Part shown: in pieces, positions 33,678 to 42,365 of the stretch
Layout: every line of letters starts with the position of its first letter
How positions within the stretch are numbered: the stretch's first letter is position 1
From: JANQMX01 sp965247175
GTDB lineage: Bacteria > Pseudomonadota > Alphaproteobacteria > Kiloniellales > DSM-21159
Length of the DNA stretch: 64,000 nucleotides
NCBI GenBank assembly: GCA_965247175.1
Contig: OZ252006.1
Coordinates: forward strand, 434,001-498,000
Direction: 5' to 3'
Notes under the pieces: generated by a model
The model's database searches: none
What the model was told of the DNA's origin: nothing
What the model saw: the letters and a program-made list of their open reading frames with translations, nothing else
Translations under genes and position numbers: made by a program

Positions 33678-34884
33678 GTTCCCGCGCGATCAGCCGCGAG
33701 AACTCCAGTGGTGCCTGGTCCCAGTAGGGTGAGAAGGAGCCGCCCTGATAGCCGGGAGCCAAACGCCCCAGTTGCAGTCGCTCGAGCACGGCCAAGTCCT
33801 CTCCGTTGAGGTCCTGCCAGGTTTGGAAGACCTGCTCCCGGGCGGCCGCATGCTCTTTCGAGCTTGCCGCGTCTCCGATCAGATAGAAGTGCAACTCCTC
33901 CCGCGTGCGGCCGGCCTCGAGCGGGACCACATGAAACACCGTGAATTGGTCAGCGTAAAGCTCGACGCTGAGCGAAGGGAAGAGATGGAACCAGAGGCCG
34001 CGGTTGCGCCATTCCTCGCGCAATCCGGGCCAATGCGGCAGGCCGGCTCCGCGGCCCTCCTCCAGATGGGGCACGAAGTACTCGTTTTCGAAACATCCAT
34101 CCTCGAACGTGCTGGGTTGGCGGATGTCCATCGGGGCGAACTTTGTCAGCCGCGGATGCACGGCGAAGACGTGATAGGGCTCGATGTAGTTCTCGACCGC
34201 CAGCTTCCAGTTTGCTGCGACGTCGAAGCTGCGGCTGCCGGCATAGGCAAGCGCCGAGAGATCGTATCCCTCCAGGCGCCTCTCCAGAGGCGCGAGGAAC
34301 TCGGCAAGCGGCTGCGCGTTGCCGGAAATGTTGACGAAGACCAGATCGTGCCAGCTCTCTGTTCGGACCGGGATGAGATTGGGGCCGCTTCCATCTTCGA
34401 TCGTCTGATGTTGGCGTGGACCGTAGAAGTGCGGTCGGAAGCGCAGCTCTCCGCGGGTATCGAAGGCCCAGGCATGGTAGGGGCAGCTGATGGTCGTGCG
34501 GCCTCGGCAAGGCTCGGTGACGAGACGCGAGCCGCGGTGAGGGCAAACGTTCTGAAAGCCCCGAACCAATCCGTCAGCGCTTCTGACAAGGAAGATCGGC
34601 ACACCGGCGACGGTGACCGGGGCGATGTCCCCGACGTCCGGCAAGATGCCGCCGAAGCCGGCAAGCATCCAATGCCGCGCGAAGAGGCGGGCATTCTCGA
34701 GTTCCAGAAAGTCGGGGTCGTGGTAGGCGGCGTTGGGGAGCGCATGCGCTTGTTCAATCGGCGCGTCGAGGGCCTCCAGGCTGGCGGGCGTAAGGGTCCG
34801 GCGCGCTGCCTTTTCCAAGCGAGCCGAAGTGTGAACCCCGAGTGCTTCACCGCTGCGATCGTCTTCTCTGTGCCCGTCGGTCAT
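33664..34884 (-). CDS. Rieske oxygenase alpha subunit, quaternary-ammonium/betaine type
   Basis: This 406-residue oxygenase has an N-terminal Rieske domain with CPHRG (Cys114, His116) and CPYHAW (Cys134, His137), then a mononuclear iron domain. In the latter, residues Asn232, Glu235, His238 and His243 follow the pattern N-x-x-E-x-x-H-x4-H. The bridging residue is Glu instead of the usual Asp, a feature of CntA-type carnitine and related quaternary-ammonium monooxygenases. A demethylase of a betaine is therefore likely. I used ATG 34884; an in-frame TTG at 34911 would add nine residues. It is divergent from the flavin oxidoreductase across an AT-rich gap with an inverted repeat. No reductase gene is next to it. 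Confidence 0.88.
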   Translation of the reverse strand: MTDGHREDDRSGEALGVHTSARLEKAARRTLTPASLEALDAPIEQAHALPNAAYHDPDFLELENARLFARHWMLAGFGGILPDVGDIAPVTVAGVPIFLVRSADGLVRGFQNVCPHRGSRLVTEPCRGRTTISCPYHAWAFDTRGELRFRPHFYGPRQHQTIEDGSGPNLIPVRTESWHDLVFVNISGNAQPLAEFLAPLERRLEGYDLSALAYAGSRSFDVAANWKLAVENYIEPYHVFAVHPRLTKFAPMDIRQPSTFEDGCFENEYFVPHLEEGRGAGLPHWPGLREEWRNRGLWFHLFPSLSVELYADQFTVFHVVPLEAGRTREELHFYLIGDAASSKEHAAAREQVFQTWQDLNGEDLAVLERLQLGRLAPGYQGGSFSPYWDQAPLEFSRLIARELTRP

Positions 34885-34928
34885 GCCCGCCGTTCCGATT
34901 GTCGAGTTCAAACCAATAGCGCAGAATT

Positions 34929-34957
34929 TTATTGATTGTAAAAATCTACATCAATAA
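34929..34957. promoter_or_regulatory. Inverted repeat in the divergent promoter of the Rieske/flavin oxidoreductase genes
   Basis: TTATTGAT (34929-34936) and ATCAATAA (34950-34957) form a perfect 8-base inverted repeat with a 13-base spacer. It is in the short AT-rich gap between the divergent Rieske and NADH:flavin oxidoreductase genes. It is a natural site for the XRE-cupin regulator encoded two genes on. Specific binding is not known. Confidence 0.5.
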
Positions 34958-35001
34958 TTTTACGCACTGCTCGTGCTTAACTTGGCTCTTGTCCTGTGCG
35001 C

Positions 35002-36963
35002 ATGAATGAACCGTCCCAACTCTTCTCGCCCATCCGCCTGGGCGTGACGGAGATCAAAAACCGGCTGTTCTCGCCAGCCCACGGCACGACCCTGGGGACC
35101 CATGACGGCCTGGTCGGTGAGGATCTCATCCGCTATCACGAAGCGCGCGCGCGAGGCGGTGTGGGCTTGATCATCCTGGAAGGGATGAATCTTCACCCGA
35201 CCTACCGGTTCCCCGGCCTCTTCCTGATCGCCGACGATGACGCCTGTATCCCCGGCCTGCGTCGGCTTGCCGAGGCCTGTCATGCGCACGATTGCAAGGT
35301 ATTCGCCCAGCTGTTCCACGCCGGCCGCGCCGTGCGGGCCACTGAGGACGGCAGCCGCGGGGTTGCCTACTCCGCCTCCGAATGCCCGGACGGACGCTAC
35401 AAGATCGTGCCAGCACCCATGCCAGTCGACATGATCCGTGAGATCGTCGCTGCCCATGGCGATGCAGCGGAGCGATTTCGCAAGGCAGGGCTCGACGGCG
35501 TCGAGGTCATGGCCAGCATGGGCTATCTCACGGCGCAGTTCCTCAACCCGCAGACCAATCTTCGCGACGATAACTACGGCGGCAGCTTCGACAAGCGGCT
35601 CCGCTTCCTGCGCGAGTGCTTGACGGACATTCGCGATAAGACCGCTGGCGCGTTGACCGTCGGCCTGCGCATCTCAGGCGATGAGATGAACAGCGATGGC
35701 TTGGACCTCGATGCAGTGACGGAGATCTGCCGGGCCGTCGATGACGAAGGGCTGGTCGACTATGTCAACGTCATCGCCGGCTCCTCGGCCAACGCCGCCG
35801 GTTGGGTTCATGTCTTTCCGCCGATGGCCATGGCGCCTGCCTATGTTGCGCCCTACGCCGCCGCGATCAAACAGGCTGTCTCGGTACCGGTCCTAGTGGC
35901 TGGCCGTATCAACCAACCCCAACTCGCCGAGCAGATTCTCGCCGAAGGGCAGGCTGACATGTGCGGCATGGCGCGGGCTCTGATCTGCGATCCCGACCTG
36001 CCGCGCAAAACGCTGGAACAGCGGACGGACGACATCCGCGCCTGCATCGGCTGCAATCAGGCCTGCGTCGGCCATCGCCTGGCCCATCACCGCATCTCTT
36101 GCATTCAGCGGCCCGAGACCGGCCGAGAGGCGCACTATGAGCCCTTGCCGCCGGCGGAGCACCACAAGCGCGTGATCGTCGTCGGCGGTGGACCGGCTGG
36201 CATGAAGGCCGCAGTGACGGCGGCTCGCCGGGGTCACGCGGTGACGCTCTATGAGAAGGAGCGACGTCTTGGTGGCCAAGCGCTTCTCGCGCAACTCCTA
36301 CCGGGCCGGACCGAGTTCGGCGGCCTGATTACAAACCTGGAGCGCGAGTTGGAGACGGCGGGCGTCGAGGTCGTCACCGGCGTTGCCCTGGACGCAATTC
36401 AGCTTCGAGCGGCGGCCCCAGATGCCGTGGTTGTCGCGACCGGCGCGCGCTCCGCAATCCCTGATCTCGCGGAGAGTGAGGGCGCCCATATCGTGGACGC
36501 TTGGGATGTCATTTCCGGACAGGCGAATATCGGCAGCTCCATTGTCATTTCCGATTGGCGCAGCGACTGGATTGGCCTTGGGCTTGCCGAAAAGCTGGCG
36601 CGCGACGGCTGCAGCGTGACGCTTGCGGTGGAGGCCGCGACGGCCGGCGAGACGATCCAGCCGATCGTGCGGGATATCTGGTATGGCGCCCTGCACGGCC
36701 TTGGTGTCACGGTGGTTCCTTTTGCGCGACTCTTTGGTGCCGATGAAGACACGGTCTACATGCAGCACAGCGTCACGGGTGAGCCCATGCTGTTCGAAGG
36801 CGTCGACACCTTGGTCACCGCCCACGCCTGCCGGCGCGTTGCCGAGGTCTGTGACGAGTTGGCCGACTATGACGGTGCCGTCATACCCATTGGCGACTGC
36901 CTCTCTCCGCGCACGGCAGAAGAAGCCATTCTCGAAGGCCTGAAGGCAGGGTGCGCGCTATGA
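35002..36963 (+). CDS. NADH:flavin oxidoreductase, N-methylproline demethylase/TMADH-like
   Basis: This 653-residue protein repeats the layout seen at 25803-27797: an Old Yellow Enzyme barrel, a 4Fe-4S motif CIGCNQAC plus a Cys eleven residues on (near residues 348-367), and an FAD/NAD module from about residue 390 (VIVVGGGPAGMKAAVTAARRG). Its closest known styles are the TMADH-like amine demethylases, including those that follow Rieske demethylases in proline betaine use. It stands divergent from the Rieske gene and leads an operon with the XRE-cupin gene, whose ATG overlaps its TGA. GTG 34998-ish starts are possible; I used ATG 35002. Confidence 0.88.
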   Translation: MNEPSQLFSPIRLGVTEIKNRLFSPAHGTTLGTHDGLVGEDLIRYHEARARGGVGLIILEGMNLHPTYRFPGLFLIADDDACIPGLRRLAEACHAHDCKVFAQLFHAGRAVRATEDGSRGVAYSASECPDGRYKIVPAPMPVDMIREIVAAHGDAAERFRKAGLDGVEVMASMGYLTAQFLNPQTNLRDDNYGGSFDKRLRFLRECLTDIRDKTAGALTVGLRISGDEMNSDGLDLDAVTEICRAVDDEGLVDYVNVIAGSSANAAGWVHVFPPMAMAPAYVAPYAAAIKQAVSVPVLVAGRINQPQLAEQILAEGQADMCGMARALICDPDLPRKTLEQRTDDIRACIGCNQACVGHRLAHHRISCIQRPETGREAHYEPLPPAEHHKRVIVVGGGPAGMKAAVTAARRGHAVTLYEKERRLGGQALLAQLLPGRTEFGGLITNLERELETAGVEVVTGVALDAIQLRAAAPDAVVVATGARSAIPDLAESEGAHIVDAWDVISGQANIGSSIVISDWRSDWIGLGLAEKLARDGCSVTLAVEAATAGETIQPIVRDIWYGALHGLGVTVVPFARLFGADEDTVYMQHSVTGEPMLFEGVDTLVTAHACRRVAEVCDELADYDGAVIPIGDCLSPRTAEEAILEGLKAGCAL

Positions 36964-37583
36964 CCAAGCGGGTGGCTCATTCGCAAGACTGGGATCGGGA
37001 CGTCGAGAACTTGGGCGAGGAAATTCGTCAGCTGCGGCGTGCGAAGGAACTCACGCTGACGGAGCTGGGCGAGCGCATTGGCAAGTCTGCCGCATATCTC
37101 AGCCTGGTTGAGCGGAGCAAGACCAAGCCCTCCGTTAGCGTGCTGCAAGACATCAGCGAGGCCTTGGGCGTGCACGTCGGCTGGTTTTTTCAGTCCGATC
37201 CGGAAGCGAGCGCGCAAGAACGGCGTGTCGTCGTGCGGGCAGCCAACCGACGTCGGCTCAGCTACACCGGCATGGGGTCGACCGACTACCTAGGACACTT
37301 CGATCATCTGCTCTCGGCCAATCTCGACGGCCAGTTGGCGCTCGGTCTTTCCCGCTACGAGCCAGGCGGCTCGACGGGTGACGATCTCTACAGTCATCAG
37401 GGTGAGGAGGCTGGTCTTGTGCTGCAGGGTTGCATTGAGCTGACCGTAGGCGAAGAGAGTTTTCTCTTGCAGGAAGGCGATAGCTTCTCCTTTTCCAGCC
37501 AGGAGCCGCACCGCTACTACAACCCGGGCGACGAGGATGCCGTGGTGGTGTGGGCCAACACACCGATTACGCTGCGGCCGTGA
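36960..37583 (+). CDS. XRE-family regulator with C-terminal cupin
   Basis: This 207-residue regulator has an N-terminal helix-turn-helix (about residues 18-75, with LTLTELGERIGKSAAYLSLVERSKTKPS-type features) and a C-terminal cupin (about 125-200, with HQGEEAGLVLQG and the EPHRYYNPG motif). HTH-cupin proteins bind small molecules in the cupin barrel and act on nearby genes. The ATG overlaps the stop of the flavin oxidoreductase gene (ATGA), so it is coupled to it. It is the best candidate for the inverted repeat at 34929-34957. Confidence 0.9.
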   Translation: MTKRVAHSQDWDRDVENLGEEIRQLRRAKELTLTELGERIGKSAAYLSLVERSKTKPSVSVLQDISEALGVHVGWFFQSDPEASAQERRVVVRAANRRRLSYTGMGSTDYLGHFDHLLSANLDGQLALGLSRYEPGGSTGDDLYSHQGEEAGLVLQGCIELTVGEESFLLQEGDSFSFSSQEPHRYYNPGDEDAVVVWANTPITLRP

Positions 37584-37608
37584 CGCCGTCTGATCAGGGG
37601 AGCGCGCC

Positions 37609-38715
37609 TTGACCGACATTCCTCAGCAGATGACGGCCGCCTTGCTGCTCGGCCATGGCGGTTTCGACAAGATTGCGCTGCGCGACGACGTTCCAGTGCC
37701 GACCCCAGCGGCCGGTGAAGTCCTGGTCCGGGTCGGCGCCTGCGGTCTCAACAACACCGACATAAACACGCGGACGGCCTGGTACTCGAGCGCCGTGTCG
37801 GAGGGCATTACCGAACAAGGCGGCCGCGAGGGCTTTGCTGAGGTCGAAGCTTCCGCTGGAAGCTGGGGCAGCGCTGCTGTGACCTTTCCACGCATCCAGG
37901 GCGCCGACGTGGCGGGGACAGTCGTCGCTGTTGGTGAGCGCGTCGATGCGCGCCGGGTTGGGGAGCGGGTCATGATCGATCCCTGGCTGCTAGGAACCGG
38001 CGATTGGCTCGACCCTAGCCGGTCGGGCTACTTCGGCTCCGAGTGCGACGGGGGCTTTGCCGAATACACCAAGGTTCGCGGCGAGAACGCGATTGCCTTG
38101 GATAGCGAGCTCTCCGATGCCGAGCTGGCAACCTTTCCCTGTGCCTACACCACGGCCGAGAACCTGGTTGCCCGAACCGGCCTGCGACCCGGAGAGACCG
38201 TGGTGATCGCAGGTGCGTCCGGTGGGGTGGGCTCTGCCGCTATTCAGCTCTGCCGGCTACGCGGGGCGCGGGTCATTGGCATCGCCGCGCGATCGAAGGC
38301 CGAGCTGTTGAGCGCTCTCGGCGTGGATGCGGTGATCGACCGCAACAGCGATGATTTGGAAGCCGCCATCCGTGCGGCAGCTGGGGGCGCCGTCGACGTT
38401 GTGCTCGATGTTGTCGGCGGTGCCGGCGTCATGCCTCTGCTCAGAGCTTTGCGTCAGGGCGGGCGCTATTCCTCGTCCGGAGCCATCGCTGGGCCGATGG
38501 TCGACTTCGACTTGCGAACGCTGATCTACAAGGACCTGCAGCTGACGGGCGCTACCATCGTTCCGCCGGGGACCATGGCCCGCATCGTCCGGCTGATTGA
38601 GCAGGGGCGCCTTAGGCCGCTTCTGGCACAGACCTTCCCGCTGCGCGATCTCGTCCAGGCGCAAGAGGCCTTCATCGCCAAGCGCCACGTCGGCAACATC
38701 GTTGTCGTGCCTTAG
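37609..38715 (+). CDS. Zinc-free MDR dehydrogenase / quinone oxidoreductase-like
   Basis: This 368-residue medium-chain dehydrogenase has an N-terminal GroES-like domain and a Rossmann domain with GASGGVGSAAIQLCRLRGARVIG as its NAD(P)-binding loop. The usual zinc-binding CGxxNND region is present as ACGLNNTD, a Cys but no full zinc set that I can confirm. The start is probably the TTG at 37609, with AGGGGA ahead; an ATG at 37630 is possible. It sits between the XRE-cupin gene and the enolase-family gene. A truncated copy of its first 50 codons lies at 33525-33677. Confidence 0.85.
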   Translation: MTDIPQQMTAALLLGHGGFDKIALRDDVPVPTPAAGEVLVRVGACGLNNTDINTRTAWYSSAVSEGITEQGGREGFAEVEASAGSWGSAAVTFPRIQGADVAGTVVAVGERVDARRVGERVMIDPWLLGTGDWLDPSRSGYFGSECDGGFAEYTKVRGENAIALDSELSDAELATFPCAYTTAENLVARTGLRPGETVVIAGASGGVGSAAIQLCRLRGARVIGIAARSKAELLSALGVDAVIDRNSDDLEAAIRAAAGGAVDVVLDVVGGAGVMPLLRALRQGGRYSSSGAIAGPMVDFDLRTLIYKDLQLTGATIVPPGTMARIVRLIEQGRLRPLLAQTFPLRDLVQAQEAFIAKRHVGNIVVVP

Positions 38716-38738
38716 CGGACCGAGGAAGAGGAGGGGCC

Positions 38739-39851
38739 ATGAAGATCACCCGCATTTCTGTCTACAAGGCGGCCCTGCGCTATGTGGGAGGCGCTTATCG
38801 CTGGGGCCGTGGCAATGCCATCGAAACCGCCCACACCACGGTCGTTGCCATAAACACGGATGCGGGCCTTTCGGGAGTCGGTGAGTTCTGCCCATGCGGC
38901 GAAAACTACATGGAGGCCCATAGCGAGGGTACCGAAGCGGCTGCAAGGCTGATCGCACCGGCTTTGCTGGGGATCGATCCGCGCCAGCTGGGCCTCGTCG
39001 AGCAGATCATGGACCATACGGTGCGCGGCCACGGCTATGCCAAGGCGCCCTTCGATGCGGCCTGCTGGGATATTCTCGGCAAGGCGACGGGGCAGCCGGT
39101 CTGGATGCTGCTGGGCGGCAAGCTGACAGACGGCGCGCCGCTCTATCACGTCGCGCCGCAGCGCGCCCCGGAGGAGATGAACCGGGAGATGGAGGCCCTG
39201 CGCCAGAAGGGCTATCGGCAGTTTCAGATCAAAGTCGGTGCCGACTGGCGAATGGACATCGAGCGCATCCGGGCGACGGCGCCGGCGCTCAAGCCGGGTG
39301 AGATCGCCATGGCCGACGCCAATCAGGGCTGGCATGTGGATGAGGCGATCCAGGTGGCGCGCGCTACCCGAGATCTCGACTACGTCATGGAGCAGCCCTG
39401 TCAGACCTATGAGGAGTGCCTGCAGGTCCGCCGCGTTCTCGACCGGCCGCTCAAGCTGGACGAGTGCGTCACCGACATGAAGCTGGCGCAGCGCATCGCA
39501 GCCGACCGATCAGCCGAGTACGTCTGCCTCAAGATCTCAAAGCAGGGCGGGCTGACCAAGGCCCGGCGCATTCGGGATTTCCTGCTCGACAACCGCATCG
39601 CCGTGATTTCCGAGGACACTTGGGGCGGGGAAATCACCACTGCTGCCGTGGCGCACTTCGCAGCCTCCACGCCCACCGACTTCCTCCTCAACACCACCGA
39701 TCTGCACAACTACAACCACGAGCGGACCGGCAAGCCGGCGCCGGAAACGCACCAGGGAAAGCTCTACGCATCGGACGCCCCCGGCCTTGGCGTGGAACCG
39801 GACCTGGATGCGTTGGGACCGCCTGTCGCGGTCTATGGAGAGTCTGTCTAG
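38739..39851 (+). CDS. Enolase superfamily enzyme, hydroxyproline-betaine epimerase/dehydratase-like
   Basis: This 370-residue MR/MLE-type enzyme has Lys165 (QIKVGAD), the metal ligands Asp193 (ADANQGW), Glu219 or Glu218 (MEQP) and Asp241 (KLDE), and Lys265/Lys268 in LKISKQGG on the other face. A Lys on each side suits racemization or epimerization of an alpha-carbon, or dehydration, as in 4R-hydroxyproline betaine 2-epimerase (HpbD) and cis-3-hydroxyproline dehydratase. The presence of a Rieske and an amine demethylase in the same cluster favours a betaine or proline-derived substrate. It is the last gene of the operon. Confidence 0.85.
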   Translation: MKITRISVYKAALRYVGGAYRWGRGNAIETAHTTVVAINTDAGLSGVGEFCPCGENYMEAHSEGTEAAARLIAPALLGIDPRQLGLVEQIMDHTVRGHGYAKAPFDAACWDILGKATGQPVWMLLGGKLTDGAPLYHVAPQRAPEEMNREMEALRQKGYRQFQIKVGADWRMDIERIRATAPALKPGEIAMADANQGWHVDEAIQVARATRDLDYVMEQPCQTYEECLQVRRVLDRPLKLDECVTDMKLAQRIAADRSAEYVCLKISKQGGLTKARRIRDFLLDNRIAVISEDTWGGEITTAAVAHFAASTPTDFLLNTTDLHNYNHERTGKPAPETHQGKLYASDAPGLGVEPDLDALGPPVAVYGESV

Positions 39852-39875
39852 AACTTCAGGCGCTAAGGCAATCGG

Positions 39876-40241
39876 CTAGTTCCGGGACCGTGCCGCCAAA
39901 ATCGCGTTGACCAGTTCATCCTCGACCTCTTCAGGAACCGGCTCGTCGCCGTCTGCGAAGACGCGCTGGCCGAGCTCTATCGTGCGGAGATAGTCGGCGA
40001 ACTGCACCTGGCACATCGGACAGATCGAAAGGTGAAACTCGAAGAGTTTGCGTTGCCGTTCGTCCAAGTTTCCTTCGTGGTAGTCGAGGATGAAGGCTTC
40101 AAACTCCGCGCAGGTGATTTGCCCCGGAAAGTGACGCAGAAAGAGGCCGGCCATCCAGCGGCGCAATGTTCCCTTCTCTCCATTGCCGTTCGCCAGCATC
40201 CAGGATGCCATCGAGACCATAGCTCGCTTCATGGGCGTCAT
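39876..40241 (-). CDS. Anti-sigma factor with HxxxCxxC zinc motif
   Basis: This 121-residue protein has a conserved CAEFEAFILDYHEGNL region followed by FHLSICPMC, giving the H-x3-C-x2-C arrangement of ZAS-type zinc-binding anti-sigma factors. The C-terminal 40 residues are acidic and lack a clear membrane span. Its ATG overlaps the stop of the sigma factor gene (TCAT), the usual operon form. It would hold the sigma factor inactive until a signal is sensed. Confidence 0.82.
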   Translation of the reverse strand: MTPMKRAMVSMASWMLANGNGEKGTLRRWMAGLFLRHFPGQITCAEFEAFILDYHEGNLDERQRKLFEFHLSICPMCQVQFADYLRTIELGQRVFADGDEPVPEEVEDELVNAILAARSRN

Positions 40242-40855
40242 AGGCCATCCTCGCGGAACAGGGGCTCGAGCAGGCTCTTCAAGGCCAGCCGCGCCCGGTG
40301 CAAGCGCACTTTGGTTGCCGCGACGCTGATACCCAGCATCTCTGCCGTCTCCTGAGTATCATAGCCTTCGATATCACGAAGCAGCAGCACGCTGCGATGG
40401 CTGGCGGGGAGTTGATCGATGGCTTTGCGGACGGCCTGACGGTTGCTCTCGCGCGCCAGAAGCTCTTCAGCGGAGATTGGCGGTTCAGCTGTCGGCCCGA
40501 TCAAGAGATCGAAGCGGTCGTACTGCGGCATGAGCGCGTCCAGCGACTCTTCGTTGTCGCGTCGCGATCTGACTCTGGAGAGCGCGGCATTGACGACAAT
40601 GCGATACAGCCAGGTGCCGAGCGCAGATCGTCCTTCGAACTGGTCGATCTTGCGGTAAACCTGCAGAAAGGCGTCCTGCAGGCAGTCCTGTGCATCTTGA
40701 TCGTTACCGGTGAAGCGCCGGGCAACCGGGAAGAGCTTCGGCGCATACTCGCGAACCAGGCGCCTGAAAGCATCGGCATCCTGCCGCTTGAGAGCGGCGA
40801 TGAAGTCCGCTTCCTTTGCTTCCGACCCGACTTGGCTCTCTTGCTCGACGTCCAT
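40238..40855 (-). CDS. ECF-type sigma-70 family RNA polymerase sigma factor
   Basis: This 205-residue sigma factor has a sigma-2 region (about residues 30-100, with DCLQDAFLQVYRKIDQF) and a sigma-4 region (about 140-200, with LRDIEGYDTQETAEMLGISVAATKVRLHRAR). A short linker is rich in acid residues. It heads a two-gene operon with the anti-sigma factor and is divergent from the NhaP-like antiporter gene. An extra 20-residue acidic N-terminus is present. Its targets are unknown. Confidence 0.9.
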   Translation of the reverse strand: MDVEQESQVGSEAKEADFIAALKRQDADAFRRLVREYAPKLFPVARRFTGNDQDAQDCLQDAFLQVYRKIDQFEGRSALGTWLYRIVVNAALSRVRSRRDNEESLDALMPQYDRFDLLIGPTAEPPISAEELLARESNRQAVRKAIDQLPASHRSVLLLRDIEGYDTQETAEMLGISVAATKVRLHRARLALKSLLEPLFREDGL

Positions 40856-41039
40856 CGCGGCCAGTCTAGGACATCCCTGTGCCGAAGGGGCGGAAATCTT
40901 GGGCGAAGCTTGGTGCCACAGTTGACGCTGTCATCGGCGCCCCGGCCTCTCTGTAACCTCTTTGCTGTCTTGAGCGTCTAGGACTTAATATCGCGCGCGG
41001 CCGGACGACGCGCCACTGGGCTAGGACGAGTCAGCCGAG

Positions 41040-42317
41040 ATGGATACCCAGGCCTTTGCCATCATTGCCTTGGGCGTGATCGCCTTCTGCCTGATCACCC
41101 GCCGCCTAGAGCCGACGGTGCTCACGGGGCCCATGATCTTCACGGCCTTCGGTTTGGTGATCGGCGGTGCGGTACTCGGTGTCGCCGACTTGGATGTCGA
41201 TCATGGCTTCATTCATGGCCTGGCCGAGGTCACGCTCATTCTGGTGCTCTTCTCGGATGCCGCCCGCATCGACCTGTCGGCGGTGCGCAAGGATCACGAC
41301 CTGCCGCTGCGCATGCTGCTGATCGCTATGCCGCTCACCATTCTCGCCGGTCTTTTGGCAGCACTCCTCTTGCCGCTAGGCCTCGGGTTTTGGGAGGCGG
41401 CGCTGCTCGCGTCCATCCTTGCGCCGACCGATGCCGCCCTCGGGCAGTCAGTTGTGGCCAGCCCGCGGGTGCCCGCCCGCATTCGCCAGGCGCTCAACAT
41501 CGAAAGCGGACTGAACGACGGTATCGCTCTGCCGCTGGTCCTGCTCTTCGCCAGTTTGGCCTCTGCCTTCGATGGTGGTGGAGAGGAGCGCAGCTGGCTC
41601 TTGTTCGGCGCCATGCAGATCGTCCTGGGGCCGATCGCTGGTGTGATCATCGGCGGTCTTTCGGCGCGTCTCATCGATCGCGCGGTGATCTCGGGTTGGA
41701 TGAGCATGACCTATGAGGGGCCGGCCATCCTGGGCGTGGCCATTCTGGCTTTCGCCGGCGCCGAGCTGATCGGCGGCAACGGCTTCATCGCCGCCTTCGT
41801 TGCCGGCCTCGTGTTCGGCAACCAGGTGCGGGGCCGCTGCAAGTTTCTCTTCGAATTCGCCGAAGCGGAGGGGCAGCTTCTCACCTTGCTGACGTTCCTC
41901 ATCTTCGGCGCTGCCATTCTTCCGGAGGCCATGGGCCACTTCCATTGGCCGGTTATGCTCTATGCGGTCCTCAGCCTCACGGTTATCCGCATGCTGCCGA
42001 TCGCGCTTTCGCTGACTGGCTTGGGACTGCGCCTGCCGACAGTCGCCTTTCTCGCCTGGTTCGGGCCACGCGGCCTGGCCTCCATTCTTTTTGCGCTCTT
42101 CGTCCTGGAGGAGACGGCCATTCCCGGCGCTCCGACGATCATGGCGACGGTCATGACAACCGTGCTGCTCTCCATCCTGCTGCATGGCTTGACCGCCGCG
42201 CCGGCCGCCCGCTGGTATGGCGACATAATCAAGCGAGTGGGTGAGTGCCGTGAGACCAGAGCTGTCAGCGAGATGCCGACGCGGGTCGGCAAGCCAATGG
42301 GCGCCGCAGGGAGCTGA
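41040..42317 (+). CDS. NhaP/CPA1-type cation:proton antiporter
   Basis: This 425-residue membrane protein has about twelve spans and the CPA1 signature: GAVLG... in the first helices, LAPTDAALGQSVV in the fifth, and an LNDGIALPLVL motif with the Asn-Asp pair that carries ions and protons. It would swap Na+ or K+ for H+ across the inner membrane. It is divergent from the ECF sigma gene, so both could answer osmotic or ionic stress, which is an inference. The C-terminal 40 residues are hydrophilic. Confidence 0.86.
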   Translation: MDTQAFAIIALGVIAFCLITRRLEPTVLTGPMIFTAFGLVIGGAVLGVADLDVDHGFIHGLAEVTLILVLFSDAARIDLSAVRKDHDLPLRMLLIAMPLTILAGLLAALLLPLGLGFWEAALLASILAPTDAALGQSVVASPRVPARIRQALNIESGLNDGIALPLVLLFASLASAFDGGGEERSWLLFGAMQIVLGPIAGVIIGGLSARLIDRAVISGWMSMTYEGPAILGVAILAFAGAELIGGNGFIAAFVAGLVFGNQVRGRCKFLFEFAEAEGQLLTLLTFLIFGAAILPEAMGHFHWPVMLYAVLSLTVIRMLPIALSLTGLGLRLPTVAFLAWFGPRGLASILFALFVLEETAIPGAPTIMATVMTTVLLSILLHGLTAAPAARWYGDIIKRVGECRETRAVSEMPTRVGKPMGAAGS

Positions 42318-42365
42318 TCTCTTGGCACCGGCAGGACCAACACAATGCACGAAAGAGGAGTGAGC

